From NCBI GenBank assembly GCA_963709085.1, contig CAVPVB010000007.1:2356001-2420000 (forward strand): a DNA stretch of 64,000 bases. The letters are read 5' to 3'. Within the stretch, counting starts at the first letter, position 1. The number at the start of each line of letters is the position of its first letter. Shown one piece after another: positions 47,539 through 55,853 of this stretch. The notes under the pieces are model-generated. The model saw only the letters and a list, made by a program, of their open reading frames with translations, was not told the DNA's origin and searched no databases. This DNA is from Rhodovastum sp963709085 (GTDB lineage Bacteria; Pseudomonadota; Alphaproteobacteria; Acetobacterales; Acetobacteraceae). The translations under genes were made by a program, and so were the position numbers.

Positions 47539-47555
47539 TGTAAAATTTCCCGACA
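47539..47555. promoter_or_regulatory. 17-bp upstream motif, copy 3
   Basis: TGTAAAATTTCCCGACA, one base different from copy 2 and in the same orientation. It lies farther from the promoter (about 440 bases), so it may serve another gene or a looped complex. Confidence 0.6.
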
Positions 47556-47683
47556 CGCCTCCTGCCCGGCCAAATCCCGCCGCCGCCCGCGCTTTGCCAG
47601 TTGACGCCCCGATGGCCGCGGTCTAAATCGCCCGCCTCCCGCTGCCCCGGCCCGCTCTCGCCGGCAGGGGCCGTGGAGCACCT

Positions 47684-47770
47684 GCCCAGGTGGCGGAATT
47701 GGTAGACGCGCAGGTTTCAGGTACCTGTGGCCGCAAGGTCGTGGAAGTTCGAGTCTTCTCCTGGGCACCA
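47684..47770 (+). tRNA. tRNA-Leu (anticodon CAG)
   Basis: 87 bases with encoded CCA. Acceptor stem GCCCAGG/CCTGGGC, D-arm GGCGGAATTGGTAGACGC, anticodon stem CAGGT/ACCTG around loop TTCAGGT (anticodon CAG), a long class II variable arm (GTGGCCGCAAGGTCGTG) and T-loop TTCGAGT. Confidence 0.97.
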
Positions 47771-47800
47771 TCTCATCCGGGCAATCAGTTTGGATGAGGG

Positions 47801-48943
47801 TCAGGCCGGCGCCAGCAGGCGCTGCGCCGCGCGCCGGCGGTCCAGCAACGCCGCGAAGCCAGCCAGCGCCGCACTGCCCGTGCCGATCAGGGCCGTGTCC
47901 AGCGCGGCGAACCCGATTCCCTGCGCCGGCACCAGGCGGAACACGGCAGAAGCCCCCCATGACAGAAACAGTCCGAGGCAGAATACCTCCAGGCTGTACT
48001 GGCCGATTCGCGCCAGCGCCCGCGGCAGGGCGCGGTGCATCCAGGGCGCATCGCGCGGCACCAGCGCCGCCACCACGAAGGCCAGCGCCAGCGCGTGCAG
48101 CAGCCGCGGCAAGGCCAGGTTCTCCTTGCCCTCGATCCAGTATTCCTCGCCGAACGGCGCCGGCCACGGGACAAACCCGTACCAGGTCAGCCGCATGACC
48201 AACCCGGCCGCCAGCACCGCAAACGCCCCCCACAGCGCCACTCGCGCGGCAGGCGCGCCGAACGGCAGCGCTGTTCCCAACAGCAACGCCCGCCGCCCCA
48301 GCCAGATACCAGTGAGAAAAAGAATCTGCCAGGCGAAGGGGTTGAACTGGATGCGCCCGCCCGGCTGCAGGCTCGGCATCGCCAGGCCGAACGCCCAGAC
48401 CGCGGCGTAGCAGGCCACCGGCAGCACCAGCGCCGCCCCGCCCCAGCGGTTCAGCGCCATGACGAAACCGGGCAGCAGCAGCATGCACCAGACGAACACC
48501 GGCAGGATGCCCATGAACTCCGGCTGGTACAGCATGGTCAGGAGGCCCGGCACCGCCCGAAGCGGATCGGCGGCAAGCAAGCCCCAGCCGAGCCGCTCCG
48601 CCTCGCCGGGCAGAATGGTCGTCCCCGCCACCGCCACCATGGCGCCGAACAGCAGCACGACCAGCAGGTGCATGCGATACAGCCGCCGCGTGCGGAACAG
48701 CAAATCCGCCGCCCCGGCCCGCCAGCCGCCGCGCAGCGCCTTGCGGGCGAACACGCTGCCGAGAGAGAATCCGGACAGGAACACGAACAGCTCGGAACTG
48801 TCGGAGAACCCCCAGGCCGCGTGGATCATCCAGCCGCCGATGAAGGTGCCGCCGGCGTGGGTGGCGAAGATGGACAGCTGCAGCCAGCCCCGGACGATGT
48901 CCAGGCGCTGGTCGCGCGGCGGCCGGGCGGGAATCGCGTGCAT
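47801..48943 (-). CDS. OpgC-family membrane acyltransferase-like protein
   Basis: 380 residues, about ten membrane helices. N-terminus RDQRLDIVRGWLQLSIFATHAGG, then ELFVFLSGFSLGSVFARKAL and a hydrophobic remainder with MHLLVVLLFGAMVAVAG, WQILFLTGIWLGRRALLLG and IGQYSLEVFCLGLFLSWGA. This matches the OpgC (mdoC-like) family that adds succinyl groups to osmoregulated periplasmic glucans; the glucan substrate is inferred from homology, and opgG/opgH are not in the window. Confidence 0.8.
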   Translation of the reverse strand: MHAIPARPPRDQRLDIVRGWLQLSIFATHAGGTFIGGWMIHAAWGFSDSSELFVFLSGFSLGSVFARKALRGGWRAGAADLLFRTRRLYRMHLLVVLLFGAMVAVAGTTILPGEAERLGWGLLAADPLRAVPGLLTMLYQPEFMGILPVFVWCMLLLPGFVMALNRWGGAALVLPVACYAAVWAFGLAMPSLQPGGRIQFNPFAWQILFLTGIWLGRRALLLGTALPFGAPAARVALWGAFAVLAAGLVMRLTWYGFVPWPAPFGEEYWIEGKENLALPRLLHALALAFVVAALVPRDAPWMHRALPRALARIGQYSLEVFCLGLFLSWGASAVFRLVPAQGIGFAALDTALIGTGSAALAGFAALLDRRRAAQRLLAPA

Positions 48944-49032
48944 GCCCGGATTTGTCTTGCCAGCGCCGTGGATGTTACGCCTCCCCCTGCCGGGGAGCGT
49001 CCCCGGCGGATCGCCTCCGGAGGTACGCGCCC

Positions 49033-49590
49033 ATGTCCGTCATGTCCGACCGCTGGATCCGCCGCATGGCGACCGAGCACGCCATGATCGAGCCATTCGT
49101 GGAAACGCAAAAGCGCGAGGGCGTGATCAGCTACGGCCTGTCCAGCTACGGCTATGACGCCCGCGTTGCCGACGAATTCAAGGTGTTCACCAACGTCGAC
49201 TCGGCCATCGTCGATCCGAAATCGTTCAACCCCAGTTCCTTCGTCGATCGCACCGGGCCGGTCTGCATCATTCCGCCGAACTCCTTCGCGCTGGCCCATA
49301 CGGTGGAATATTTCCGCATCCCGCGCGACGTGCTGGTGATCTGCCTGGGCAAATCCACCTACGCCCGCTGCGGCATCATCGTGAATGTCACCCCGCTGGA
49401 GCCGGAATGGGAGGGCCAGGTGACCATCGAAATCAGCAACACCACCCCGCTGCCGGCCAAAATCTATGCCCACGAGGGCATTTGCCAGTTCCTGTTCATC
49501 CACGGCAACGAACCCTGCGAGACCAGCTATGCCGATAAGCGCGGAAAGTATCAGGGCCAGCGCGGGGTTTCGCTTCCCCGGCTCGGCTGA
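49033..49590 (+). CDS. dcd: dCTP deaminase Dcd
   Basis: 185 residues. Converts dCTP to dUTP, supplying dUMP for thymidylate synthesis. Family core: SYGLSSYGYDARVADEF, VDPKSFNPSSF, PPNSFALAHTVEYFRIPRDV, GKSTYARCGIIVNVTPLEPEWEGQVTIEISNTTPLP and YAHEGICQFLFI, including the catalytic Glu in LEPEWEG. The ATG 49033-49035 has GGAGG nine bases upstream, better than the ATG nine bases later. Head of the dcd-murA pair. Confidence 0.96.
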   Translation: MSVMSDRWIRRMATEHAMIEPFVETQKREGVISYGLSSYGYDARVADEFKVFTNVDSAIVDPKSFNPSSFVDRTGPVCIIPPNSFALAHTVEYFRIPRDVLVICLGKSTYARCGIIVNVTPLEPEWEGQVTIEISNTTPLPAKIYAHEGICQFLFIHGNEPCETSYADKRGKYQGQRGVSLPRLG

Positions 49591-49608
49591 GCCCGGGTAG
49601 ATAGCCGG

Positions 49609-50871
49609 ATGGACAAGATACGAATCCGCGGCGGCAGGCCGCTTTCCGGCGAGATCGTCATCGGCGGCGCCAAGAATGCCGGGCTGCCGCTCATGGTGGC
49701 AGGCATGCTGACCGACGAGCGCCTCACCCTCACCAACGTTCCCCGGCTGGCCGACCTCGACACCATGGCCGCGCTGATCGCCCAGCACGGGGTGACGGTG
49801 GACCAGCCGACCAATGACGGGCGGGTGCTGGCGATCGGCGGCCCGATCACCAACACCGAGGCGCCGTACGACATCGTGCGCAAGATGCGCGCCTCCGTGC
49901 TGGTGCTCGGCCCCCTCGTCGCCCGGGTGGGCGAGGCGCGGGTGTCGCTGCCGGGCGGCTGCGCCATCGGCACCCGGCCGGTCGATCTGCACCTCAAGGG
50001 GCTGGAGGCGATGGGCGCCACGATCCGGCTCGACGCCGGCTATGTGCATGCCAGCGCCCCGCAGGGGCTGCGCGGCGCCACCTTCGTCTTCCCCTTCCCC
50101 AGCGTCGGCGCCACCGAGAACCTGCTGATGGCGGCCAGCCTGGCCGACGGCCGCACCGTGCTGGCCAACGCCGCCCGCGAGCCCGAAATTTCCGACCTCG
50201 CCGACTGCCTGGTGGCGATGGGCGCGCGCATCGAGGGCATCGGCACCGACCGGCTGACCATCGACGGGGTGAAGCACCTGCACGCCGCCACCCATGCCAT
50301 CATCCCCGACCGCATCGAGACCGGCACCTATGCCTGTGCGGCCGCCATCACCGGCGGGCAGGTGCATCTGCGCAATGGCCGGCTCGCCCATCTGGGCGCC
50401 CTGGTGCGGGCGCTCGGCGAGGCCGGCGTGGAGGTGATCGAGCAGGATGGCGGGCTGACGGTCAAACGGCTCAACGGGTTGCACGGCGCGGACGTGATGA
50501 CCGAGCCCTATCCCGGCTTCCCCACCGACATGCAGGCCCAGTTCATGGCGCTGATGTGCGTCTCGGACGGGGCGGCGATGGTCACCGAAACCATCTTCGA
50601 GAACCGCTTCATGCATGTGCCGGAGCTGAACCGCATGGGCGCGCGCATCAACGTGCACGGCGCCTCGGCGATCGTGCGCGGGGTGCCGGCGCTGTCCGGC
50701 GCGCCGGTGATGGCGACCGATTTGCGCGCCTCGGTCAGCCTGGTGCTGGCGGCGCTGGCGGCGAAAGGCGAGACGGTGGTGAACCGCGTCTATCACCTGG
50801 ACCGCGGCTATGAGGCGGTGGAACAGAAGCTGGCCGCCTGCGGCGCCGACATCGAGCGGCTGTCGGAGTAA
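49609..50871 (+). CDS. murA: UDP-N-acetylglucosamine 1-carboxyvinyltransferase MurA
   Basis: 420 residues. First committed step of peptidoglycan synthesis, adding enolpyruvate to UDP-GlcNAc. N-terminus KIRIRGGRPLSGEIVIGGAKNAGLPLM; catalytic loop SLPGGCAIGTRPVDLHL with the fosfomycin-target Cys present; ETGTYACAAAITGG; EPYPGFPTDMQAQFMAL. Full length. It starts 18 bases after dcd. Confidence 0.97.
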   Translation: MDKIRIRGGRPLSGEIVIGGAKNAGLPLMVAGMLTDERLTLTNVPRLADLDTMAALIAQHGVTVDQPTNDGRVLAIGGPITNTEAPYDIVRKMRASVLVLGPLVARVGEARVSLPGGCAIGTRPVDLHLKGLEAMGATIRLDAGYVHASAPQGLRGATFVFPFPSVGATENLLMAASLADGRTVLANAAREPEISDLADCLVAMGARIEGIGTDRLTIDGVKHLHAATHAIIPDRIETGTYACAAAITGGQVHLRNGRLAHLGALVRALGEAGVEVIEQDGGLTVKRLNGLHGADVMTEPYPGFPTDMQAQFMALMCVSDGAAMVTETIFENRFMHVPELNRMGARINVHGASAIVRGVPALSGAPVMATDLRASVSLVLAALAAKGETVVNRVYHLDRGYEAVEQKLAACGADIERLSE

Positions 50872-51025
50872 CGGTCGGTATCATTTCGTCGCCGCGACCC
50901 CAGCCCGTCACCTGAAGCGCCGTTGACTCATGTCGCCGGCCCAAAATACTGTTGGCGTCTGCTGTGGCCTTGTGGTGCAGCAAGCGGAAACGTTGCAATC
51001 TCAACGAAACTCAGGGGAAAACCAC

Positions 51026-51370
51026 ATGATCAATGCGGTTTTGAGCTTATTTCTCAGCCTGTCGCTGGTGCTCGGGCTGGCCGGCAGTGCGCGGGCCGCC
51101 CCCGTTCACCTGGCCGCACCGGCGCATCTGACCGGCAGTGCGGTCATTCCGGTTGCCGAGACGCCGGTGGAGGGCATGAACGAAATCTTCCATATGGAAC
51201 CGCCGCGTCTGCTTTTCCTGGGCGGCGGCATCCTCAGCGGCCTCATCCTGATCTCGCCGGCGCTGGAAGTGGGCGAGTTGTTCGGCGTCGTCCTCGGCGT
51301 CATCGGCTCGGAATACCTGTACCAGACGCTCTACAAAGGCCCCGAGAGTTCATCCCATTGGTTCTACTAG
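51026..51370 (+). CDS. Small exported membrane protein
   Basis: 114 residues from ATG 51026-51028 with AGGGG upstream. Signal peptide INAVLSLFLSLSLVLGLAGSARA, then PRLLFLGGGILSGLILISPALEVGELFGVVLGVIGSEYLY, a long hydrophobic hairpin, and a short hydrophilic tail. No family recognised. It lies between murA and hisG but does not appear to belong to either pathway. Confidence 0.6.
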   Translation: MINAVLSLFLSLSLVLGLAGSARAAPVHLAAPAHLTGSAVIPVAETPVEGMNEIFHMEPPRLLFLGGGILSGLILISPALEVGELFGVVLGVIGSEYLYQTLYKGPESSSHWFY

Positions 51371-51454
51371 CCGCCGGCATCACGGAGGCCCGGCATCGCC
51401 GACGCGCCGGCTGAGGCTTCCGGCCGGGCGTGCGGCAGTGTAAATGCCTGCCTC

Positions 51455-52174
51455 ATGACCGCTGCATTCCCTGCCGCCGCCCTGGAGCCGGAAGCCACGG
51501 GCCCGCTCATCCTCGCCTTGCCGAAGGGGCGCATTCTGCAGGAATGCGCCCCTTTGCTGGCCCGCGCCGGCATCCGGCCGCATCCGGACTACGCCGACGA
51601 AGACAGCCGCATGCTGCGCTTCCCCACCGACGACCCGGCGCTGGACGTGGTGCGGGTGCGCAGCTTCGACGTTGCCACCTTCGTCGCCTTCGGCGCCGCC
51701 CAGCTCGGCATTTGCGGCGCTGATGTGCTGATGGAGTTCGACTATCCGGAGATCTACGCCCCGCTCGACCTCGGCATCGGCGGCTGCCGGGTGTCGGTGG
51801 CCGAGCCGCGCGATACCGCCGGCAGCGACGACCCGCGCACCTGGAGCCGGGTGCGGGTGGCCACCAAATATCCCAATATCGCCCGCCGCCACTACGCCGC
51901 CCGCGGCATCAATGCCGACGTGGTGCACCTGAACGGGGCGATGGAGCTGGCCCCCGGGCTCGGGCTGACCCGGCTGATCGTGGACCTGGTGGCCACCGGA
52001 TCGACATTGAAGGCGAACGGGTTGGTGGAGACCGAGGTGATCGCCCATGTCACCAGCCGCCTGATCGTCAACCGCACCGCGCTGAAGACGCGCCCCGAAC
52101 AGGTCGGCGACTGGATCGCCCGCTTTCGGGCGGCGCTTCTGGGCGGCGCTGGCGGGATGAGCACGCGCCGATGA
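51455..52174 (+). CDS. hisG: ATP phosphoribosyltransferase HisG (short form)
   Basis: 239 residues, lacking the C-terminal regulatory domain; short-form HisG needs HisZ, which is not in the window. Starts the histidine pathway from PRPP and ATP. Motifs: ILALPKGRILQECAPLL, RSFDVATFVAFGAAQLGICGADVLME, RVATKYPNIARRHY, and PRPP loop GLTRLIVDLVATGSTLKANGLVE. Its stop overlaps the hisD start (ATGA). Confidence 0.95.
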   Translation: MTAAFPAAALEPEATGPLILALPKGRILQECAPLLARAGIRPHPDYADEDSRMLRFPTDDPALDVVRVRSFDVATFVAFGAAQLGICGADVLMEFDYPEIYAPLDLGIGGCRVSVAEPRDTAGSDDPRTWSRVRVATKYPNIARRHYAARGINADVVHLNGAMELAPGLGLTRLIVDLVATGSTLKANGLVETEVIAHVTSRLIVNRTALKTRPEQVGDWIARFRAALLGGAGGMSTRR

Positions 52175-53463
52175 TCCGTCTCACCACCACCGACCCCGAC
52201 TTCGAAACCGCATTCCGTGCCCTGCTCGAGCAGGCCCGCGAAACCACCGAACGCGTGGATGCCGCCGTCGCTGACATCATCGCCGAGGTGCGTGCCCGCG
52301 GCGATGCGGCGCTGTGCTATCTCACCCGGGACTTCGACCACATGGAGGTCACGCCCGACCGCCTGCGCATCGGCGCCGACGAGATCGAGGCCGCCGTCGC
52401 CGCCGTGCCGGCCGAACTGCACGCGGCCCTGGACCTCGCCGCTACCCGGATCGAGGCATTCCACCGCGCCCAGCTTCCCGCCGATCTGCGCATGACCGAC
52501 GCCGAGGGGCTGACGCTCGGCATGCGCTGGACGGCGCTCGATTCGGTCGGCCTGTATGTGCCGGGGGGCAAGGCGGCCTATCCGTCCTCCGTGCTGATGA
52601 ACGCGATTCCGGCCCGTGCCGCCGGCGTCGCGCGGATCGCCATGTGCGTACCCACGCCCCGCGGCGTGCTCAACCCGCTGGTGCTGGCGGCGGCGCGGCG
52701 CGCCGGGGTGGCGGAAATCTATCGCGTCGGCGGCGCTCAGGCGGTGGCCGCCCTGGCCTGGGGCACCGCCAGCATCGCCCCGGTGGACCGCATCGTCGGC
52801 CCCGGCAACGCCTATGTGGCCGAGGCCAAGCGCCAGGTGTTCGGCCGCGTCGGCATCGACAGCATCGCCGGCCCCTCCGAGGTGGTGGTGATCGCCGACG
52901 CCGCCCAGGACCCACGCCGGGTCGCCATCGACCTGCTGGCCCAGGCCGAGCACGACGAGGCGGCGCAATCCATCCTGATTACCAATGACGCGGCTTTCGC
53001 CACCGCGGTGGCCGAGGCGGTGACCGCCGAACTCCCGACCCTGCCCCGCGCGGCGATCGCCGGTGCCTCGTGGGAGCGGCACGGCGCCGTTATCGTGGTG
53101 CGCGACTGGGAAGAAGCCGCCACCCTGTCCGACCGGCTGGCGCCCGAGCACCTGCAGATCATGACCGCCGATCCCGCCGCGTTGTTTGCACGCATCCGCC
53201 ATGCCGGCGCCGCCTTCCTCGGCCCGTCCTGCCCGGAAGCGCTGGGCGATTACGTGGCCGGGCCGAACCACGTGCTGCCCACCGGGCGCACGGCGCGCTT
53301 CGCCTCCGGGCTGTCGGTGTTCGACTTCCTCAAGCGGACCACCTGGATTTCCGGCGACGACGCCGCCCTGCGCCGGGTGGGGCCGGCGGCTATTGCGCTG
53401 GCGGAGGCTGAGGGATTGCAGGCGCATGGGCGCAGCATTGCGGTAAGGCTGGGCAATAAGTAA
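52171..53463 (+). CDS. hisD: Histidinol dehydrogenase HisD
   Basis: 430 residues. Oxidises histidinol to histidine with two NAD+. Seen: GMRWTALDSVGLYVPGGKAAYPSSVLMNAIPA, YRVGGAQAVAALAWGT, VDRIVGPGNAYVAEAKR, AGPSEVVVIADA, LLAQAEHDEAAQS and LAPEHLQIM; the Zn/catalytic residues Gln/His/Asp/His of the family are present. Coupled to hisG by a four-base overlap. Confidence 0.97.
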   Translation: MIRLTTTDPDFETAFRALLEQARETTERVDAAVADIIAEVRARGDAALCYLTRDFDHMEVTPDRLRIGADEIEAAVAAVPAELHAALDLAATRIEAFHRAQLPADLRMTDAEGLTLGMRWTALDSVGLYVPGGKAAYPSSVLMNAIPARAAGVARIAMCVPTPRGVLNPLVLAAARRAGVAEIYRVGGAQAVAALAWGTASIAPVDRIVGPGNAYVAEAKRQVFGRVGIDSIAGPSEVVVIADAAQDPRRVAIDLLAQAEHDEAAQSILITNDAAFATAVAEAVTAELPTLPRAAIAGASWERHGAVIVVRDWEEAATLSDRLAPEHLQIMTADPAALFARIRHAGAAFLGPSCPEALGDYVAGPNHVLPTGRTARFASGLSVFDFLKRTTWISGDDAALRRVGPAAIALAEAEGLQAHGRSIAVRLGNK

Positions 53464-53561
53464 GGCCAGGGCTCTGCCCTGGACCCGCCAAGGGCCGAGA
53501 GGCCCTTGGAACCCACTCGTTTAAGTGTATGGGGTCCAGGGCAGAGCCCTGGCCTTCCTTC
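53462..53561. repeat. Palindromic repeat, copy 5
   Basis: Same family as copy 1: AAGGCCAGGGCTCTGCCCTG ... AAGGGCCGAGAGGCCCTTGG ... GGGCAGAGCCCTGGCCTTCC. It starts at the hisD stop and lies in the hisD-infA gap. Confidence 0.8.
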
Positions 53562-53645
53562 CCCGCGCTTGACCCCGCATTACCGGATGCTCATGTTGCG
53601 CGCACTCTGGCGCCGCTCCGGCACCACCACAAACAAAGGATATGC

Positions 53646-53864
53646 ATGTCGAAAGAAGACATGATCGAGTTCAGCGGCACCGTGACGGAACTGCTCCCGA
53701 ACGCCATGTTTCGCGTAAAGCTCGACAACGAACACGTCATCCTGGCGCATACCAGCGGCAAGATGCGCAAGAACCGCATCCGCGTGCTGGCCGGCGATCG
53801 CGTGAACGTGGAAATGACCCCCTACGATCTGTCCAAGGGCCGGATCACGTTTCGGTTCAAGTGA
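53646..53864 (+). CDS. infA: Translation initiation factor IF-1
   Basis: 72 residues, an S1/OB-fold protein that binds the ribosomal A site during initiation. SKEDMIEFSGTVTELLPNAMFRVKLDNEH ... GKMRKNRIRVLAGDRVNVEMTPYDLSKGRITFRFK is a near-textbook IF-1. ATG at 53646-53648 has AAAGGA upstream. The maf gene begins right after its stop. Confidence 0.98.
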   Translation: MSKEDMIEFSGTVTELLPNAMFRVKLDNEHVILAHTSGKMRKNRIRVLAGDRVNVEMTPYDLSKGRITFRFK

Positions 53865-53865
53865 A

Positions 53866-54435
53866 CTGGCCCGCCTGATCCTTGCCTCGGCCAGCCCGCG
53901 TCGCCTCGACCTGCTGGCCCAGATCGGTGTCGTTCCCGACGCCGTTGTCCCAACCGACATCGACGAAACCCCGCTGCGCGACGAGTTGCCGCGCCAGGCG
54001 GCGCAACGGCTCGCCCGCGCCAAGGCAGCGGCGGCGGCCAGCGCGGCCGACTATGTGCTGGCGGCCGACACGGTGGTCGCCTGCGGCCGGCGCATCCTGC
54101 CCAAGGCGGAGACCGAGGCGCAGGCCCGCACCTGCCTGACGCTGCTCTCCGGCCGCCGCCACCGGGTGCTGACCGCGGTGGTGCTGGCCGCACCGGACGG
54201 ACGCCGCGCCGAACGGCTGGCGGAAAGCGTGGTCGGTTTCGCCCGCCTCAGCGACTCGCAACTGCGCGCCTATCTCGCCAGCGGTGAATGGCGCGGCAAG
54301 GCGGGCGGCTATGCCATCCAGGGGCGGGCGGCGGCGCATGTGCGCTTCCTGTCCGGCAGTTATTCCGCCGTGGTGGGGCTGCCGCTGTTCGAAACCGCGA
54401 GCCTGCTGAGCGGCCTCGGCTTCACATTGCCGTGA
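53866..54435 (+). CDS. Maf-family nucleotide pyrophosphatase, probable CTG start
   Basis: About 189 residues. Maf motifs: LILASASPRRLDLLAQIG, VVPTDIDETP, VLAADTVVACGRRILPK, LTAVVLAA and GYAIQGRAAAHVRFLSGSYSAVVGLPL. Hydrolyses non-canonical nucleoside triphosphates. There is no ATG, GTG or TTG in frame upstream of LASASPRR; the plausible starts are CTG 53866 or CTG 53875, immediately after the infA stop. Its stop overlaps the next gene as GTGA. Confidence 0.88.
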   Translation: MARLILASASPRRLDLLAQIGVVPDAVVPTDIDETPLRDELPRQAAQRLARAKAAAAASAADYVLAADTVVACGRRILPKAETEAQARTCLTLLSGRRHRVLTAVVLAAPDGRRAERLAESVVGFARLSDSQLRAYLASGEWRGKAGGYAIQGRAAAHVRFLSGSYSAVVGLPLFETASLLSGLGFTLP

Positions 54436-55538
54436 GACTGCTGGCGGCCTGCAGTCCCGGCGAGGTCCGCGTCGCCGCGGTCGATGAAACGGGTCTGCTG
54501 GACTACGCGGTATGGCGCCCCGGCGCGCCGGACGGGGTGGGCGACCTGCATCGCGGCCGCGTCGCCGCCCGGGTGCCGGCCATGGCGGGCGCCTTCGTGC
54601 GCCTGGAGGGCGGTGCGGACGGGTTCCTGCCGGACAGCGAGGGCGGTGCCGGCGTCGGTGAGGGGCAGGCGCTGGGGGTGCGCGTCATGCGCGCCGCCCA
54701 GGGCGGCAAGGGTCCCCGCCTGACCGCATTGCTGGATGCCGCCGCGTCGGCGCTGGTCGGCGCCGGCCCCCCTTCCCTGCTCCGCCGCGGCCCGGGCGCG
54801 GTCGAGCGCCTGGCGGCGCTGCATCCGGGCGTCCCGGTTGAACTGGACGATGCCGCGGTCGCGGCGGCGTTGCGACCGGTATTGGGCGAGCGAGTGCACC
54901 TGACCCGCGCCGCCTTCGATGACGATTTGGCGGCACAGGTTGCTGCGCTGGCGGAGCCGGAGGCGGCGCTGCCCGGTGGTGCCCGGCTGACCGTGTCCCC
55001 CACCCCGGCGCTGACCGCGATCGACATCGACCTCGGCGCCGCGACCAGCACCCGCGGGAGCAAGGCGCGCACCCAGTTCGCCGCCAACCGGGCGCTGCTG
55101 CCCGCGCTCGCCCGGCAGATCCGGCTGCGCAACCTGTCGGGTGCCATCCTGGTCGATCTCGGCGGGGTGTCGGTGTCGCGCCGCGCCCGGTTGGGGCCGG
55201 AGTTGCAGGCGGCGCTGTCGGCTGATCCGCTGGCGCCGCGCCTGCTCGGCTTCACCGCGCTGGGCCTGGCCGAAATCCTGCGCCCGCGCGTGCACCCGCC
55301 ATTGCACGAGGTGTTGGCCGGCCCGCACGCTGCCGGTCTGGCGGCGCTGCGCGCGGCCGATGCGGCGTTTTCCGCCCGTCCGCACCGGGCGCCCGTGCTA
55401 CGTGCCGCCCCCGCCGTGGAGGCGGCGTTGCGTGCCGACGCGGTGGCGCTGGCAGACTGGCAGCGCCGCACCGGCCATCCCCTCCCCGTACGCGCCGACC
55501 CGACCCTGCCCGCCTGCACCTGGAACCTGGACGAATGA
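54432..55538 (+). CDS. RNase E/G-family protein, short and missing a catalytic Asp
   Basis: 368 residues, GTG start (54432) overlapping the maf stop. The RNase E/G core is recognisable: the S1-like beginning (VGDLHRGRVAARVPAMAGAFVRLE...GFLPDSEG), ALTAIDIDLGAATSTRGS (the IDI Asp and Arg-Gly kept), AANRALLPALARQIRLRNLSGAILVDLGGVS and RRARLGPELQAAL. At the second metal-binding site, where RNase E has IVIDFIDM, this protein has ILVDLGGV, so the second Asp is Gly. The Zn-link CPxCxG is also absent. It may therefore be catalytically weak or have another role. Confidence 0.8.
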   Translation: MRLLAACSPGEVRVAAVDETGLLDYAVWRPGAPDGVGDLHRGRVAARVPAMAGAFVRLEGGADGFLPDSEGGAGVGEGQALGVRVMRAAQGGKGPRLTALLDAAASALVGAGPPSLLRRGPGAVERLAALHPGVPVELDDAAVAAALRPVLGERVHLTRAAFDDDLAAQVAALAEPEAALPGGARLTVSPTPALTAIDIDLGAATSTRGSKARTQFAANRALLPALARQIRLRNLSGAILVDLGGVSVSRRARLGPELQAALSADPLAPRLLGFTALGLAEILRPRVHPPLHEVLAGPHAAGLAALRAADAAFSARPHRAPVLRAAPAVEAALRADAVALADWQRRTGHPLPVRADPTLPACTWNLDE

Positions 55539-55726
55539 GCAAGCCCCCCATTGCCGGCCGCCCGCCTTCCTGCCCGATCTGCGGCAAGCCGCCGGCGCCA
55601 CGCCTTCTTCCCTTCTGCAGCGACCGCTGCGCCGAGATCGATCTTGGCCGTTGGTTCGGCGAATCCTATCGCGTTCCGGCGGCAGCGGCGGAAGAGTTGC
55701 CGTCTGATGACGATTTGACGGGTTGA
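55535..55726 (+). CDS. yacG: DNA gyrase inhibitor YacG
   Basis: 63-residue zinc protein: CPICGKPPAPRLLPFCSDRCAEIDLGRWFGESYRVP, with the four Cys ligands (CPIC, and C...C in FCSDRC). The ATG overlaps the upstream stop (ATGA). Ends an infA-maf-RNase-like-yacG operon. Confidence 0.94.
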   Translation: MSKPPIAGRPPSCPICGKPPAPRLLPFCSDRCAEIDLGRWFGESYRVPAAAAEELPSDDDLTG

Positions 55727-55777
55727 TTGCCGCGCCGCACTGGGCTATTTCCGCCGCCTCCGACGCTTCTGCGGCGG

Positions 55778-55853
55778 GCCCAGGTAGCTCAGTTGGTAGA
55801 GCATGCGACTGAAAATCGCAGTGTCGGTGGTTCGATCCCGCCCCTGGGCACCA
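55778..55853 (+). tRNA. tRNA-Phe (anticodon GAA), insertion site of the element to its right
   Basis: 76 bases with CCA encoded. Acceptor stem GCCCAGG/CCTGGGC, D-loop AGCTCAGTTGGTAGAGC, anticodon loop CTGAAAA (GAA), T-arm GGTTCGATCC. Sequence composition changes just after the CCA. The acceptor stem is the same as in tRNA-Leu (47684-47770). Confidence 0.97.

Larger units (their letters stand above)
47126..47683. other. Non-coding region between the PEP-CTERM promoter and tRNA-Leu
   Basis: About 560 bp with no convincing gene. It carries the three 17-bp motifs listed separately. Short open frames here have no ribosome site or family match. Confidence 0.6.

Noticed and set aside
47178..47555. 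17-bp motif as a CRISPR or tandem repeat
   Set aside because: Spacing is irregular (122 and 239 bases) and there are only three copies.
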